Shown piece after piece: positions 25,345-36,000 of a stretch of DNA of 64,000 nucleotides (positions are counted from its first letter, which is position 1; the number at the start of each line of letters is the position of its first letter). The stretch is from Singulisphaera sp. GP187 (lineage in GTDB: Bacteria; Planctomycetota; Planctomycetia; Isosphaerales; Isosphaeraceae). The position numbers and the translations under genes are program-made. Below the pieces are notes generated by a model. It was not told the origin of the DNA. It worked only from the letters and a program-made list of their open reading frames with translations, and made no database searches. Location of the stretch: positions 1,454,727 through 1,518,726 of the forward strand of contig NZ_FSRB01000002.1 in NCBI RefSeq assembly GCF_900129635.1, read 5' to 3'.

Positions 25345-26157
25345 TTGAGCCAAGACTATCGAGAGTATCAGGCGGCGGCGGAGCGGATGGCTCGGGAGGC
25401 GGGGGGCCTGTTGCGAGACGCTTACGGGCGGGTTGTGGCGCGCGAGAAAGGGCCGGGCGACCTGGTCACGGACGCTGATCTCGCCAGCCAGCGCTTGATC
25501 GCGGCGCGGATTTCGGAATCGTTCCCCGACCATACGCTGCTCGCCGAGGAGGAGGGGGCCGTCCCGGACCCGTCACGACCGTGGCGCTGGGTGGTCGACC
25601 CGCTTGATGGCACGATCAACTTCGCCCATGGCTTCCCGTTCTGGGCCGTCTCGATCGCCCTGGAACATCAGGGTCAGCTTGTGGTCGGAGTCGTCCACAA
25701 CCCGTTGAGCGGCGCGACGTATAGTGCCTCCCTGGGGCAGGGAGCCACCCTTGACGGGGTTCCCGTTCGTGTCAGCCCGGCCAAGTTGCTTCAGGACAGC
25801 CTGATCACGACCGCATTGCCCACTGATTTCGTCGATGTCGCGGACCTTCAACTGGCCTACTTTCGTCGGTTCTCCACAGGGACGCACTCGGTACGCCGGA
25901 CCGGTTCGTCGGCCTTGAACCTGGCGATCCTCGCCGCCGGCGGGTGCGAGGTCTGTTACGCGAGCTTCATGCACCCCTGGGATGCCGCCGCCGGGGTTCT
26001 CCTGGTCCGCGAGGCGGGCGGAACGCTGACCGGCCTGGTCGGCGAACCGTACAACCTCTACGGCGCGGGGATTTTGGCGACGAACGGGTTGGTCCACGAC
26101 GAGGCCCTTCGGTTCCTCGAGGAAGCAAGAGGCGCGAAGGCCGGCAAAACCACGTGA
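25345..26157 (+). CDS. Inositol-monophosphatase-family phosphatase
   Basis: A 270-residue Mg-dependent sugar phosphatase of the IMPase/SuhB fold. All metal-binding motifs are present: LAEEEG (about 67-72), WVVDPLDGTINFAHGFP (about 82-98) and HPWDAAAGVLLVREAGG near 212-228. GDLVTDADLASQRLI near the N-terminus is also typical. Substrates in this family include inositol-1-phosphate, fructose-1,6-bisphosphate, histidinol phosphate and PAP; the sequence does not decide between them. The start is a TTG at 25345 with AGGGGAG ahead of it. Confidence 0.92.
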   Translation: MSQDYREYQAAAERMAREAGGLLRDAYGRVVAREKGPGDLVTDADLASQRLIAARISESFPDHTLLAEEEGAVPDPSRPWRWVVDPLDGTINFAHGFPFWAVSIALEHQGQLVVGVVHNPLSGATYSASLGQGATLDGVPVRVSPAKLLQDSLITTALPTDFVDVADLQLAYFRRFSTGTHSVRRTGSSALNLAILAAGGCEVCYASFMHPWDAAAGVLLVREAGGTLTGLVGEPYNLYGAGILATNGLVHDEALRFLEEARGAKAGKTT

Positions 26158-26481
26158 GCGACCGCCCGTCGGCATGGCTTTCAGGCGAGCGCGGAGCCTT
26201 CGCTCTGCGCTCGCCTTCGAAACGAGCACTCAAGCGTGCGGAGAATTCCGGAACTCGACCGGCCCTTCGAGCAAGCGATCGATCGCCCGTTGTTAAAGCT
26301 GGCGACTTTGCGGGCTGGGCGACTGGGGTCGTGGCAGCGGCCCTGTCTACATGCTATATTCAGAAATGGCGTCCCACACGCCTCAACTTGGGTTGCGACT
26401 CACTCGGGACCGCACCCGAGGGCCATTTGGATTTCATTTCCCAGGAAATTGATCCATCTTCCTCCACGAAGGTCCAACGAC

Positions 26482-29400
26482 TTGCGTCGTCTCATCCGGC
26501 TGCTGACTTGGGGAGTCCTGGCGGCCTTGGCCGTTGGGTTTCTGTCTTCAGCGCGTGCAGGGGAGGATCCACCCCCCTCGGCCGTGAAGGAGCCAACAAC
26601 CCCAATCGCCCCTGCGATTGAGGAGCCGAAGCCGGAGCCGTCGGTCGCCCCGGCCGTGGAGGAACCAAAGCCGATTGCCCCGGTCGTTGAGGAGCCGAAG
26701 CGGGTCGTCCCGGACGCCCCACCCCCGCCGGTTTACATCTTCCTCAACTCACCCGCCGAACTCGCGGAACTTTGGAAGAAGCTGAAGCAGCCCGACTTCA
26801 TCCTCCTGCGCGGCGATGAACTTCGGAAGCAGGCTGAGCCATTGCCGGAGGGAGTAAGTCCCCTGCTGGCGGCTCAGGGGATTGTTGTCCGTTCCGTTGC
26901 GATCCGAGGCGCGGTCGTCGGGGAGATGGCCAATCTCTCGGTTCATCTCGTGGTCGCAACCCCGACCCCGGGACCGAACCGGGTCGCGCTCCGGCTCGAT
27001 AATCAGACGGTGACCCGGGCGATTGAGAAGGATCGCCCCCTCCCCTTGCGGGTGATCCCCGGTGGCGGTTGGGAGGTCGAGCTCTCCGGCCAGGGAGAGC
27101 ACCAGGTTCAGGTCGATCTCAAGGTGCGACTGCGGTCGACGACCGAGGGCCGTTCGCTCGAGCTCGGGATTCCCGAGGCGCCTTCCACGCAAGTCGAGCT
27201 GGACGTGGATCAGGTGGTGTCGGACGCCCAGGCAGGACCCGTCGAACCGGTGAACCGGGAGCCAATTCACGCGGGCAAAGGAACGCGACTTTCGTCGCAT
27301 CTCTCGCCACGGTCGCGGCTTGACCTGAGCTGGAGAGTTGAGGCGGAGCCGGGGGCACAACTCCCTCCGCTGCTATCGATCCAGGGGGATATCGCCATCG
27401 ACGTGGATCCAGGGGCGTTTCGGGCGCGGTCGTCCTGGGCGATCACGTCGGTCCGTGGCGCGATGCGGAGTCTCGAGCTGCAGCTTGACCCCGACGACGA
27501 GGTCCTCGAAGTGACGCTCGACGGTCAGTCAATTCCGGCTGGAATCGAGCGGGATGGAGCCGAGCGCCGGTTGTCGATCCCCCTGACGGAGCCTTTGCGC
27601 CCTGGTCCCACCAAGCGGTTGTCCATGACGACCCAGCGGAAACTGCCTCCCCAATCGTCCGCTCGGCTCTCGTTCCACGGTTTCCCCTTGAGTAATGCCA
27701 AGGAACAGTTTGGGGCGATCGGCATCGCTCAGAGAGGCAACCTGGTCATCAGTCCCACCGTGGGGCGTGGACTCCGGCGGATCGATCCGAGGACCGAACT
27801 CCCCGATGACCTGCGAGCACGTCCGGGCACCTTCTTGGCCTACCAGTTCGTCGATCAACCGTTCGATTTGGAGCTTCGGATCGAGCCCTCGCCCCCTCTG
27901 GTTCAATTCGATGCGCGGACCACGATTCGCCTGGGAGCCGGGCAAGCGAAGATCGACACGTGGTTGGGCGTCGAGACAGCGAACGGCCGGCTGTTCGACC
28001 TGAATCTCGTTTTGCCAAAAGGACTCGAACTCGAGTCGGTCGGCCCGCCGGACATGATCGAATCGTGGCAGCTCTCTCCCGAGCGCGAAGAAGGTCGAAT
28101 CGTGACGGCGCGTTTGACTTTCCGGGCCCAGGAGGGGAATTCGTTCGCGCTCCATCTCGTCGGACGTCAAGCGATCGACCCCACGCGATCGGTGGCTGTG
28201 GCGCTCTTCCAACCACGTGAATCCTCTCTCGGCGGTGGACGGATCGCCGTGCTCACGGACCGCAACCTGACGGTCGACGTGGCCGAGCGTACCGAAGGTT
28301 CAGCGCGGACCGAAGCGTTCCGATCCGCGCGCCAGGAGCCTCCCGCCGATTGGCCGTGGCCCCCGAATCGATCCATCGAAGATAAACCCGCGCTCTGGCT
28401 GCGCTACGATGGCACGCCGGCGACGTTACCGCTCCGATTAGTCGTTCACCCGCGGTCGGTCGCGCACGAGACCAGCCTTGTCTTTCAGGTGGGCCGTCGC
28501 GGTGTCGACGGTCGCCAAGAGACCGAGTTCGCCGTCCATTTCGGGACCCTGGAACATGTGGATGTGGACGTTCCGCCCGAACTGGTCAATCGCTGGGAAG
28601 TCGAGGATGGCGATGTGGCGAGCCGGACCGACCTGGGGCCGACGCCAAAGGGCGGACGTCTCTTCCGCCTGAAATTTGCCGACGAAGTGACGGATCGCGC
28701 CAAGTTGACGTTCCGGTTTCGACGCCCCCTCGCGGCGGAGCTCGAGCCCGACCGAGAGACCGAGATCGACGCCTCCTGGCTCCGCTTTCCCTTGGGTGAG
28801 GCGGCTCCGGTGCGGGCTCGCGTCGCCTCGGATCCGGGGATCCGGGTCGAGGTGGTCCCCGGTGGTTGGCAACGAGGCGCCGGGGAAGAGGCTACGGCTT
28901 CGCCAGGCGCCCTCCCGCTCCACTATCGTTTGCTGAGTTCGAAGGCAGAAACGGACACGCCGCCGCTCCGTCTCACCGCCACGGCCTTGACGTTGACTCC
29001 CCTGCCCTCGCTTATCGCGTCCCGACTTTGGTTGCGGACGGTTCAAGGGCCCGAGAACGACCTTCGGACGACCGCCTGGTTCTGGGTGGAAACGCATGAG
29101 TCCACGCTCTCGGTCTCGCTCCCGCGCGAGGCCGTGCTGAGCCGGGTCCGGGTCGGTGGCGTGCCCGTGGACCGGAAGGAGCAACTGCCCAACGCGAGCG
29201 GATATCGGTTCCGATTTCCGTCCCAGGCGGGCTCGGGACCGTTGCTCGTGGCCCTTGAGTATGTGGTTCCCGCAACGGCCATCAGTCGCGATTGGACTCC
29301 GCCGCAGTTGCTCAACGGCATCGTGCAGCAGACGCGCTGGGAGGTGGTCGTTCCTTCGAGCCGTGAGATCGTCGGCGTCCCCTCGGGATGGACCGACGAG

Positions 29401-30045
29401 AACCAGTGGTATTGGGATAAATATGTTTGGCGGCGGCGGCCTTGGAAGTCGACCGAGGACCTCGCTTCGTGGGCGAGCGGTTCCACCAGTCGAACCCGGG
29501 GCGTGAACGGCTGGGACGAGGATGGTCGGGGCGACTATCATGCTTATCTGTTCGAGCACCCGGGTCAGCCTCCCGAGCTTCGTCCGCTCATCGCCACGCG
29601 AGGCAGCCTGGTGGCACTCTGCTCGGGGCCGGTCCTGGCTTTGGGCGTGTTGGTGGTCGTCTATCGACGGCCGCGGTTCCGCTTGCTCTGGTCGGTCTTG
29701 CTGGCCCTGGCGTTGGCGGTCGCCGCTTCGGCTCAGCCGAGCCTGACCCTGCAAGTGGTGCAGTGTGCCATGGTTGGCGTGGTGTTTACCTTGCTGGCCG
29801 CGGCATTACAACGGATCGTCGATCGTCCTGGCCGGGGGGCGACGGCCGTCTTTGGCGAGCCCGGCAACCTGGGGACAAGTCCGAATGGCGGCTCCTCGGT
29901 GCACCAGGCAGGCGGGGTTGGGTCCGACGACTCGACGGCGATCCGGGTCCGTCAGGTCTCGACCGTCGATCACGCCCTCGCTCTATCGCAGCCGACGTCG
30001 GACACGGCCTCGGGACGTGGCTCTTCCCGGAACATCGGTCAATAG
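26482..30045 (+). CDS. Giant exported membrane protein, unit 1 (1,187 residues)
   Basis: Not assigned to a family. The TTG at 26482 is chosen because it opens a textbook signal peptide (LIRLLTWGVLAALAVGFL ending in SARA), and GAAGG lies nine bases before it; the earlier GTG at 26236 adds a segment without export features. After the signal is a proline/glutamate linker with imperfect copies of EEPKP. A beta-rich ectodomain of about 900 residues follows, with segments such as LELGIPEAPSTQVELDVDQ and RWEVVVPSSREIVG (about 952). Three or so membrane helices at about 1040-1110 (LVALCSGPVLALGVLVVVY) and a short polar tail end the protein. The next gene, six bases downstream, encodes a protein with matching segments. 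Likely a surface or periplasmic scaffold; the role is unknown. Confidence 0.75.
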   Translation: MRRLIRLLTWGVLAALAVGFLSSARAGEDPPPSAVKEPTTPIAPAIEEPKPEPSVAPAVEEPKPIAPVVEEPKRVVPDAPPPPVYIFLNSPAELAELWKKLKQPDFILLRGDELRKQAEPLPEGVSPLLAAQGIVVRSVAIRGAVVGEMANLSVHLVVATPTPGPNRVALRLDNQTVTRAIEKDRPLPLRVIPGGGWEVELSGQGEHQVQVDLKVRLRSTTEGRSLELGIPEAPSTQVELDVDQVVSDAQAGPVEPVNREPIHAGKGTRLSSHLSPRSRLDLSWRVEAEPGAQLPPLLSIQGDIAIDVDPGAFRARSSWAITSVRGAMRSLELQLDPDDEVLEVTLDGQSIPAGIERDGAERRLSIPLTEPLRPGPTKRLSMTTQRKLPPQSSARLSFHGFPLSNAKEQFGAIGIAQRGNLVISPTVGRGLRRIDPRTELPDDLRARPGTFLAYQFVDQPFDLELRIEPSPPLVQFDARTTIRLGAGQAKIDTWLGVETANGRLFDLNLVLPKGLELESVGPPDMIESWQLSPEREEGRIVTARLTFRAQEGNSFALHLVGRQAIDPTRSVAVALFQPRESSLGGGRIAVLTDRNLTVDVAERTEGSARTEAFRSARQEPPADWPWPPNRSIEDKPALWLRYDGTPATLPLRLVVHPRSVAHETSLVFQVGRRGVDGRQETEFAVHFGTLEHVDVDVPPELVNRWEVEDGDVASRTDLGPTPKGGRLFRLKFADEVTDRAKLTFRFRRPLAAELEPDRETEIDASWLRFPLGEAAPVRARVASDPGIRVEVVPGGWQRGAGEEATASPGALPLHYRLLSSKAETDTPPLRLTATALTLTPLPSLIASRLWLRTVQGPENDLRTTAWFWVETHESTLSVSLPREAVLSRVRVGGVPVDRKEQLPNASGYRFRFPSQAGSGPLLVALEYVVPATAISRDWTPPQLLNGIVQQTRWEVVVPSSREIVGVPSGWTDENQWYWDKYVWRRRPWKSTEDLASWASGSTSRTRGVNGWDEDGRGDYHAYLFEHPGQPPELRPLIATRGSLVALCSGPVLALGVLVVVYRRPRFRLLWSVLLALALAVAASAQPSLTLQVVQCAMVGVVFTLLAAALQRIVDRPGRGATAVFGEPGNLGTSPNGGSSVHQAGGVGSDDSTAIRVRQVSTVDHALALSQPTSDTASGRGSSRNIGQ

Positions 30046-30078
30046 TTCGAGATGCACCCTGCCGGGGAAGAGTGGACC

Positions 30079-33000
30079 GTGACGATCGATTGCTCCAAGG
30101 CCCTTCCGAATCGCCACCGACGTCTCCCGGGCTGGCTGTGGGCTCGTCTGCTGATCCCGATCGCCTTGCTGGGCGCGGGACCGCCCGAAGCCGTCCGAAT
30201 CCGGGTCCCGGCCGAGAGAGTCGGGACCTGGTTTCCCCACGGCACGGAGCTGCGCGGCCTGTCCGCGGAGCAGTTCGATGCGCTCTTGGCGTCGGCCCGG
30301 GCGGGCTATCAACGCCTGGCGGGGGGAGCCCCCGCGCGACTCTTGCAGGCCAGGCACTCCGCGCGCTGGAATGCCGGCCTGCTCGTCGGAAGCTCCGTAC
30401 TGGTGATCGATGCCCCGTCAGGCAAAGGACCGTATGAGCTGATCCTCAGCCCCTGGACCGCCGCGATCGAGCCCGCCGAAGCCGCGACGACCCGTTTGCG
30501 GATGCACGACGACGGCCGGACCGCAGTCCGAGTCGAGGCGGGGACCGTTTCCACGGTCACCTTGAAGTGGCAGCTTCGCGCCCGCACGGGTTCGCAAGGC
30601 CGCCGCTTCACGCTCGGCCTGCCCGACACCGAGACGTCGAGACTCACGCTCGACTTGCCCGAGGACTGGATACCCGAAGGAGCGACCGGAATTCGCCAGG
30701 GTCCCGACCCAGGGAGCGAACCGGGCCGAAAGACCTGGCGGTTCGAGGGACGCGGCGGCCCGATCGATCTCCAACTCCACGGTCGTCGGTCGGATCAAGG
30801 GGCGAACCAGGAGCCGCGGGCCTGGGTTTCGGGACCGACTCGCGTCGAGTTGGGTGAGGCCTTGGCGCACTGGACCATGGACTGGTTGGTGGATCTTGAG
30901 CCCCACGCTCCGCGCCGATTTCAGGTGGAATTGGACCGAGGGCTTGAATTCGCCAGCGTCACCGGTCCTGGCATTGATGAGTCGCGGGCCGAAGTCATTG
31001 GCGAGGTCACTCGCGTGACCGTCCTGCTCAACGACCAGGTCGCGGCGCCAACCCGGGTGACCTTTCGCGCGGTCGCGCGGATCCCCGCCGAGGGGCCGTG
31101 GCCGGTCCCGGCTGCCCGGCCGCTCGACGCGCTCTGGACGGGGGGGAGAACGAGCATCCGGCTCGATCCGAGTCGACTGCTGCGCGATTGTCGCGAAGCG
31201 GCGGGGCGGCGCGTGCCCGCACGACCGACCGGCGATCAGGCCGACCCGAACCTCATCGTCTTCGAGGCCGAAGCGCCTCAATCAGTGGCCGTCCTCACGT
31301 TCGGAAAGCCTCGGGTCGATGTCTCGGTCGAGGTCCGCGGACAGCTCCTCCTCGGGAACTCTTCGCCGCGACTCGAGAGCCAGTTGACCTGGCGGGTGCA
31401 TCGCGGGCACCTGCTCGCGCTCGATGTGGACTTGCCGCCAGCCTGGGTTCCCGAACGGGTCCAGGTCGTCGGCATCGACGAGCCGTTGGCCTGGCACCCT
31501 CGCACGTTGCCGGGGGGGGGCGTGCGGGTTCACGTCACCCCGCCCTCGGGGGATTTCACCCGGAGTTCGTTGGTGCTCAACCTGACCGCGAGCGCGGCGA
31601 TTGCGGGGGGACGTGGTCCGATCACGCTCCCTCGAGTTCGCCCGGTCGGGGTCCAGGTCGTCGACGAGCGCTGGCTTGCCTGGACGGAGTCGGGAGTGAC
31701 GCTTCATCCGGCAAAAGCGACCGGGCTCGCCTGGATCGACCCGTCGCTCGTGATCGGCCCCACGAATGACCGCCCCGCCATGCCGGCCGGATTGCGCGAA
31801 GCCCTCGCCTGGCGCTGGATTTCCGATCAGGCCGAGGCTCGCGTGAACCGCGAGCGTGTCCAGGAGGAACCGCGCGGCTCGATCCAACTCCTTGCCAGCA
31901 TCGACCGCGATCGGTTGCGACTCGACTGGCGGATTTCGGTTGATGCCGGGGAAGAGCCGCTACGGTCGATCCCTCTCGTTTTGCCGGACCCGATCCAAGG
32001 CGCGGGGGATTGGCACTTTACCAACGAGGTCAGCTCCGTCGAGTTGCCGCGAAAGCCGATCGATCCCGCGCGGCGGGCCGAGCTCGGTTTGCCTGAGTCG
32101 GGTCAGGCCTGGGAACTGGTGCTCCCCGACGCGCCGTCCGGGCCGGTCGTGGTTCATTCGCGTCTCGAAGTCCCTTGGGACGGGCGAGGACGACTCCCCC
32201 TGCTCGTCATGCCCGATCGATTTCGATCGCGGCACTTCGCCATCGTGGACGTCGCACGCCAGTTGCAGGCGAGTGTCGAGTCGTCCGGCCTCCAGGACCT
32301 CGAGCCGGCGGTGGCCGAAGAAGCGATCCGGATTGGGAATCGGCGCGCGGGACGCGACAATTTGAAGGTTGCCGCCGACCCGGTACCCAGACGTCGGGCC
32401 TATGCCTTTAGCTACACGAAACCGGGAGGCCGGCTCGAGGTCCGGACCGAAGCGTTGGAGCCGGCCTCGAGCGAGGGGGTGATCGATCACTCGATCCTGA
32501 CCACGTTCGTCGATCCCCAGGGACCACTCCGGCACCGGCTGGCACTCCGGGTGACGATCGCCGATGCCCGAACGCTCGACCTGACCCTGCCTCAGGGATC
32601 GACCTTGGTCCGGGTGAAGCGCGACGGTCAGCCGGTGGCCCCTTCCCGGAATGCCCGGGGCCACTCCCTGCCGTTACCGTCTCCGACCTCGTCCCGTAAC
32701 GCCTGCACCTTCGTGCTCGACTATCAGACGCCTCGTCGCGCGTCCGCCGCCGACCAGGATTACCGTCCGGAACGCCCCTTGGCATCGCTCACTTACCTGG
32801 CGTTCCGCTGGGAAGTGGTCGTCCCCGAGCCCTGGTTGGTCGCGGAGCACGGACCGTCCCTGACGGCCAGTGACCCTGCCTCCGCTCCAACGGGGTTGCG
32901 TCGTTTCCTGCCTCCCTGGCGGTGGTCGAGGAAAGGAGAGTTGAAGCACGATGCGGACGTGCTCCGCTCGCTCGACCAGCAAGCGGCCGAGACCACGTTG

Positions 33001-36000
33001 AACGAGATGACTCTGGGGGAATGTTTCACCCGATGGGATGCCAGCCCCGTGCCGATCGTCATCGATCGGATGACGCTCGAGTCCGGGGGTTGGGGACCTC
33101 GGTCGCGAGTGTCCCCGCCTCACAACGACCGCAATCGGGCGGGGGCGGCCAGTGCGGTGATCGGCCCGCTCGGCCTTTCGTTGGTTCCGATCGGCGAGGC
33201 GGTGCTCGTGACGACGCGTGTGGAAGCCCCCGATCGGCCGGGCGGTCCGTTGCGCGACGCCGAAGCGAGAGCCGCATGGGAGGCGAGGATCCGGGAGGCC
33301 GTGGTCAACGGGTCGGATGTCTCCGACCGATTCCAGACCGTCGCCCGCTGGCGTGGCGAGAGTGCGCGGAAGTCGCAGTATGGCAGTGAAACCACCGATA
33401 TCGACCCGTCGCCGAACGGCCGGCGAACCTGGCGGTTCTCGGCCGTGGGGTGGCCCGAGTCCGGCATGACGATCCATCTCGTCGACGAGCAGCACGAGCG
33501 TGCGACGGCCTGGGCGGCCGGGTTGGCCGTCCTGGCGATCGGGATCGCCTGCCGTGGCATTGCTCCCCATCGCCGCGCCCTTGGCTTGGCGGTCGTCCTG
33601 CTCGGTTCTGGGGTTGGCTTGGTCATGACGGCCCCACGCCCCGCCGCGATCGCGGCGGGAGGGGCGACCGGCGCCTTGGCCGTCTTCTTCTACGGGCTAG
33701 GAAGTGCGATTCCGGCATGGCCGCGCCGTCGCAACCGCAATCGCGATTCGCGGCCGTCCTCCTCCCCTCGCCTCCGGTCCGGTTCGGGGGTCATCACGGC
33801 CCTCGTCGGTTGCTCGGTGTTTTTGGCGGGTGCCGACTCGGTCCGGCTTCTGGCCGCCGCCGGCGATGACACTCCGGTCGTGGCGCTTTATCCGTTCGAG
33901 GGCGCGGCCGACCCGGCGCGGATTCCGAACCAGGCCGTGATCCGCCTCGAGGATTACACGCGTTTGAAGACGCTGGCCGACTTGACCCGACAGGAACCGA
34001 ACCCAGGGGTGGAGGCACTGGCGGCCACTCATCGGATCGCCTGGCAAGGGGCGGGGGGAGTCGTCATCGAGTCGGAGATCGACCTGACGCTCGAGGGGGC
34101 ACGCCCCGCGCTCTGGACGTTCCCGGTGGGCCACGCACGCGACATCACAGCGGCCCTCGACGACGTCGAGATCCCGGTCCAGGTCCAGTCGGGAGGTCAG
34201 GTCGCGTCCGTCACGATTGCCGGTGCGGGGCGGAAGCCGCTTCGGATCCGCCGGTTCGTCACGCCTCGACGCCTTGATGATGCGGAGTCGATCAGCTTGC
34301 CGATCAACCCCTTGGCCTCGGCTCGGGTCGAGGTTGGTCCCGGACCAGCCGGCCGGCGTATCGAAGTCCCCAACGCGCGCGGGGCGTTGACGCCTTGGGC
34401 AAGTGGTTCGGCGGGAGCGCTCGGCCCGGTCGATCGCCTTGAGGTGCGCTGGGTTTCCAACAATGAACAAGAGAGAATCCCGGCCGTGGGTTCGGTGGAA
34501 GGCCTCCTGCTCTGGGATGCCGAACCCGCTGGAGACCGGCTCCGCGCCCGCTTGACCTATCGCAAACCGGAGGGAACGTCGGTGATCCGGCTCCGGCTCG
34601 ATCCCGGGCTTGTGGTCCGTTCCCTTGCGATTCCAGGCCAGGCGGACGCCAGTCTCCAGTCGACCGAGAAAGGAGTCGAGTGGGTTGCTCATATCAATCC
34701 GCCGCTCCCGGATGGAGCCGCCATCCGGCTCGAGTTCTGGAGGCCGCACCCGATCGGTCAAGAGCTGACCGATGAGTTGCCCACCCGCACTCTGCCTCGG
34801 ATCGAGCCGTTGGGGGCCGAAACCTATTCGGGGGCGATCGGCTTCCGAAGACCGGCCGAATGGGCCGGTCGCCTGGCGGCTTTGGCGGGGAGCGACCCGA
34901 TCACCGAAGAGGTGTTCGTGCGGTCCTGGGGGAACCTCCCCGAGGAACCTCTGACGCTCTCCGGGGTCACGCGCTTCCTCCGTCCCTCGAGCGTGTCGGT
35001 TCGGACCGGACTTCAGCCCGCGCGGCTGTCCGTCCAGCCGACGGTGGAGCTCAACCTCGGTCCCGGGCGCGTCGAGGTGAGTCTGGAGGCGAAGCTCACT
35101 CAGGTTTCCGGACGGTCGTACCAGGTCGAGTTCGACGTCCCGAGCGAACTGCAAGTCACCCGTGTGGAAGGCGACGGGGTCACCGACTGGAGCCGCTCCT
35201 CCGGGCGAATTCAGCTCCGATTCGATGGGGCGTCGGCCAAGCAACGCACGGTTCGGGTCCTGGGCTGGCTGCCCGTGCCGTACGACCCGTTAGCCACGGG
35301 GACCACGCGGCAAGAGGTCGGCGTTCCCTGGCCGCGCTGGCAAAACGTCGAGATCAGTCCGGGCTCTCTGGGCATCACCGCGCCGATGACCTTTCAACTC
35401 GAGACGGCGGCGGGCGTGACTCCCTCGAATCCTGATTTTGAAGACTTGAGCCTCACGACCGTGCGGACCACGTATCGGGTGGATCGCCCCGAGGGGCTGG
35501 GAAGGCTCCGGTGGGAGGTCGAGCCCCCGCGCGTCGATGTCCAGGTGAGGAGCCAGTTGACGATCAACCCAGACTCGGCCGAGTGGGTCGCGGTGCTCCG
35601 TTACGACGTCTCGGGGGGAGCCTGCGACTCGATTCAACTCAAGCTCCCGACCGTCTGGGCCCAGTCGGCCGAAGTCACGCTGGCGGGCGGCAGCCATCAA
35701 CTCACGTCGGAGTCGCGTAAGGAATCGACCGTCCTGACGATCCGCCCTGAACAACCGATCTGGGGCTCGCAGGACGTGACGATCCGCTCGGTCCGATCGC
35801 TCGCCCAGACGAGTACGCTCTTCTTCCCGGTCCTCGAACCCTCGGTCAACGGGACGACGGAAAGCGACCTGGCGATCGTCAACGCGTCGGGGCGCGAGTT
35901 TTCGACCGAGGGGTCGCCGAGCTTGCAACCGATCGATGACTCGTCCCGGTTCCAGACCGAGGAGTTTTCGCCGTTGCCCGGCCTTCCGACGAGTGTCTTT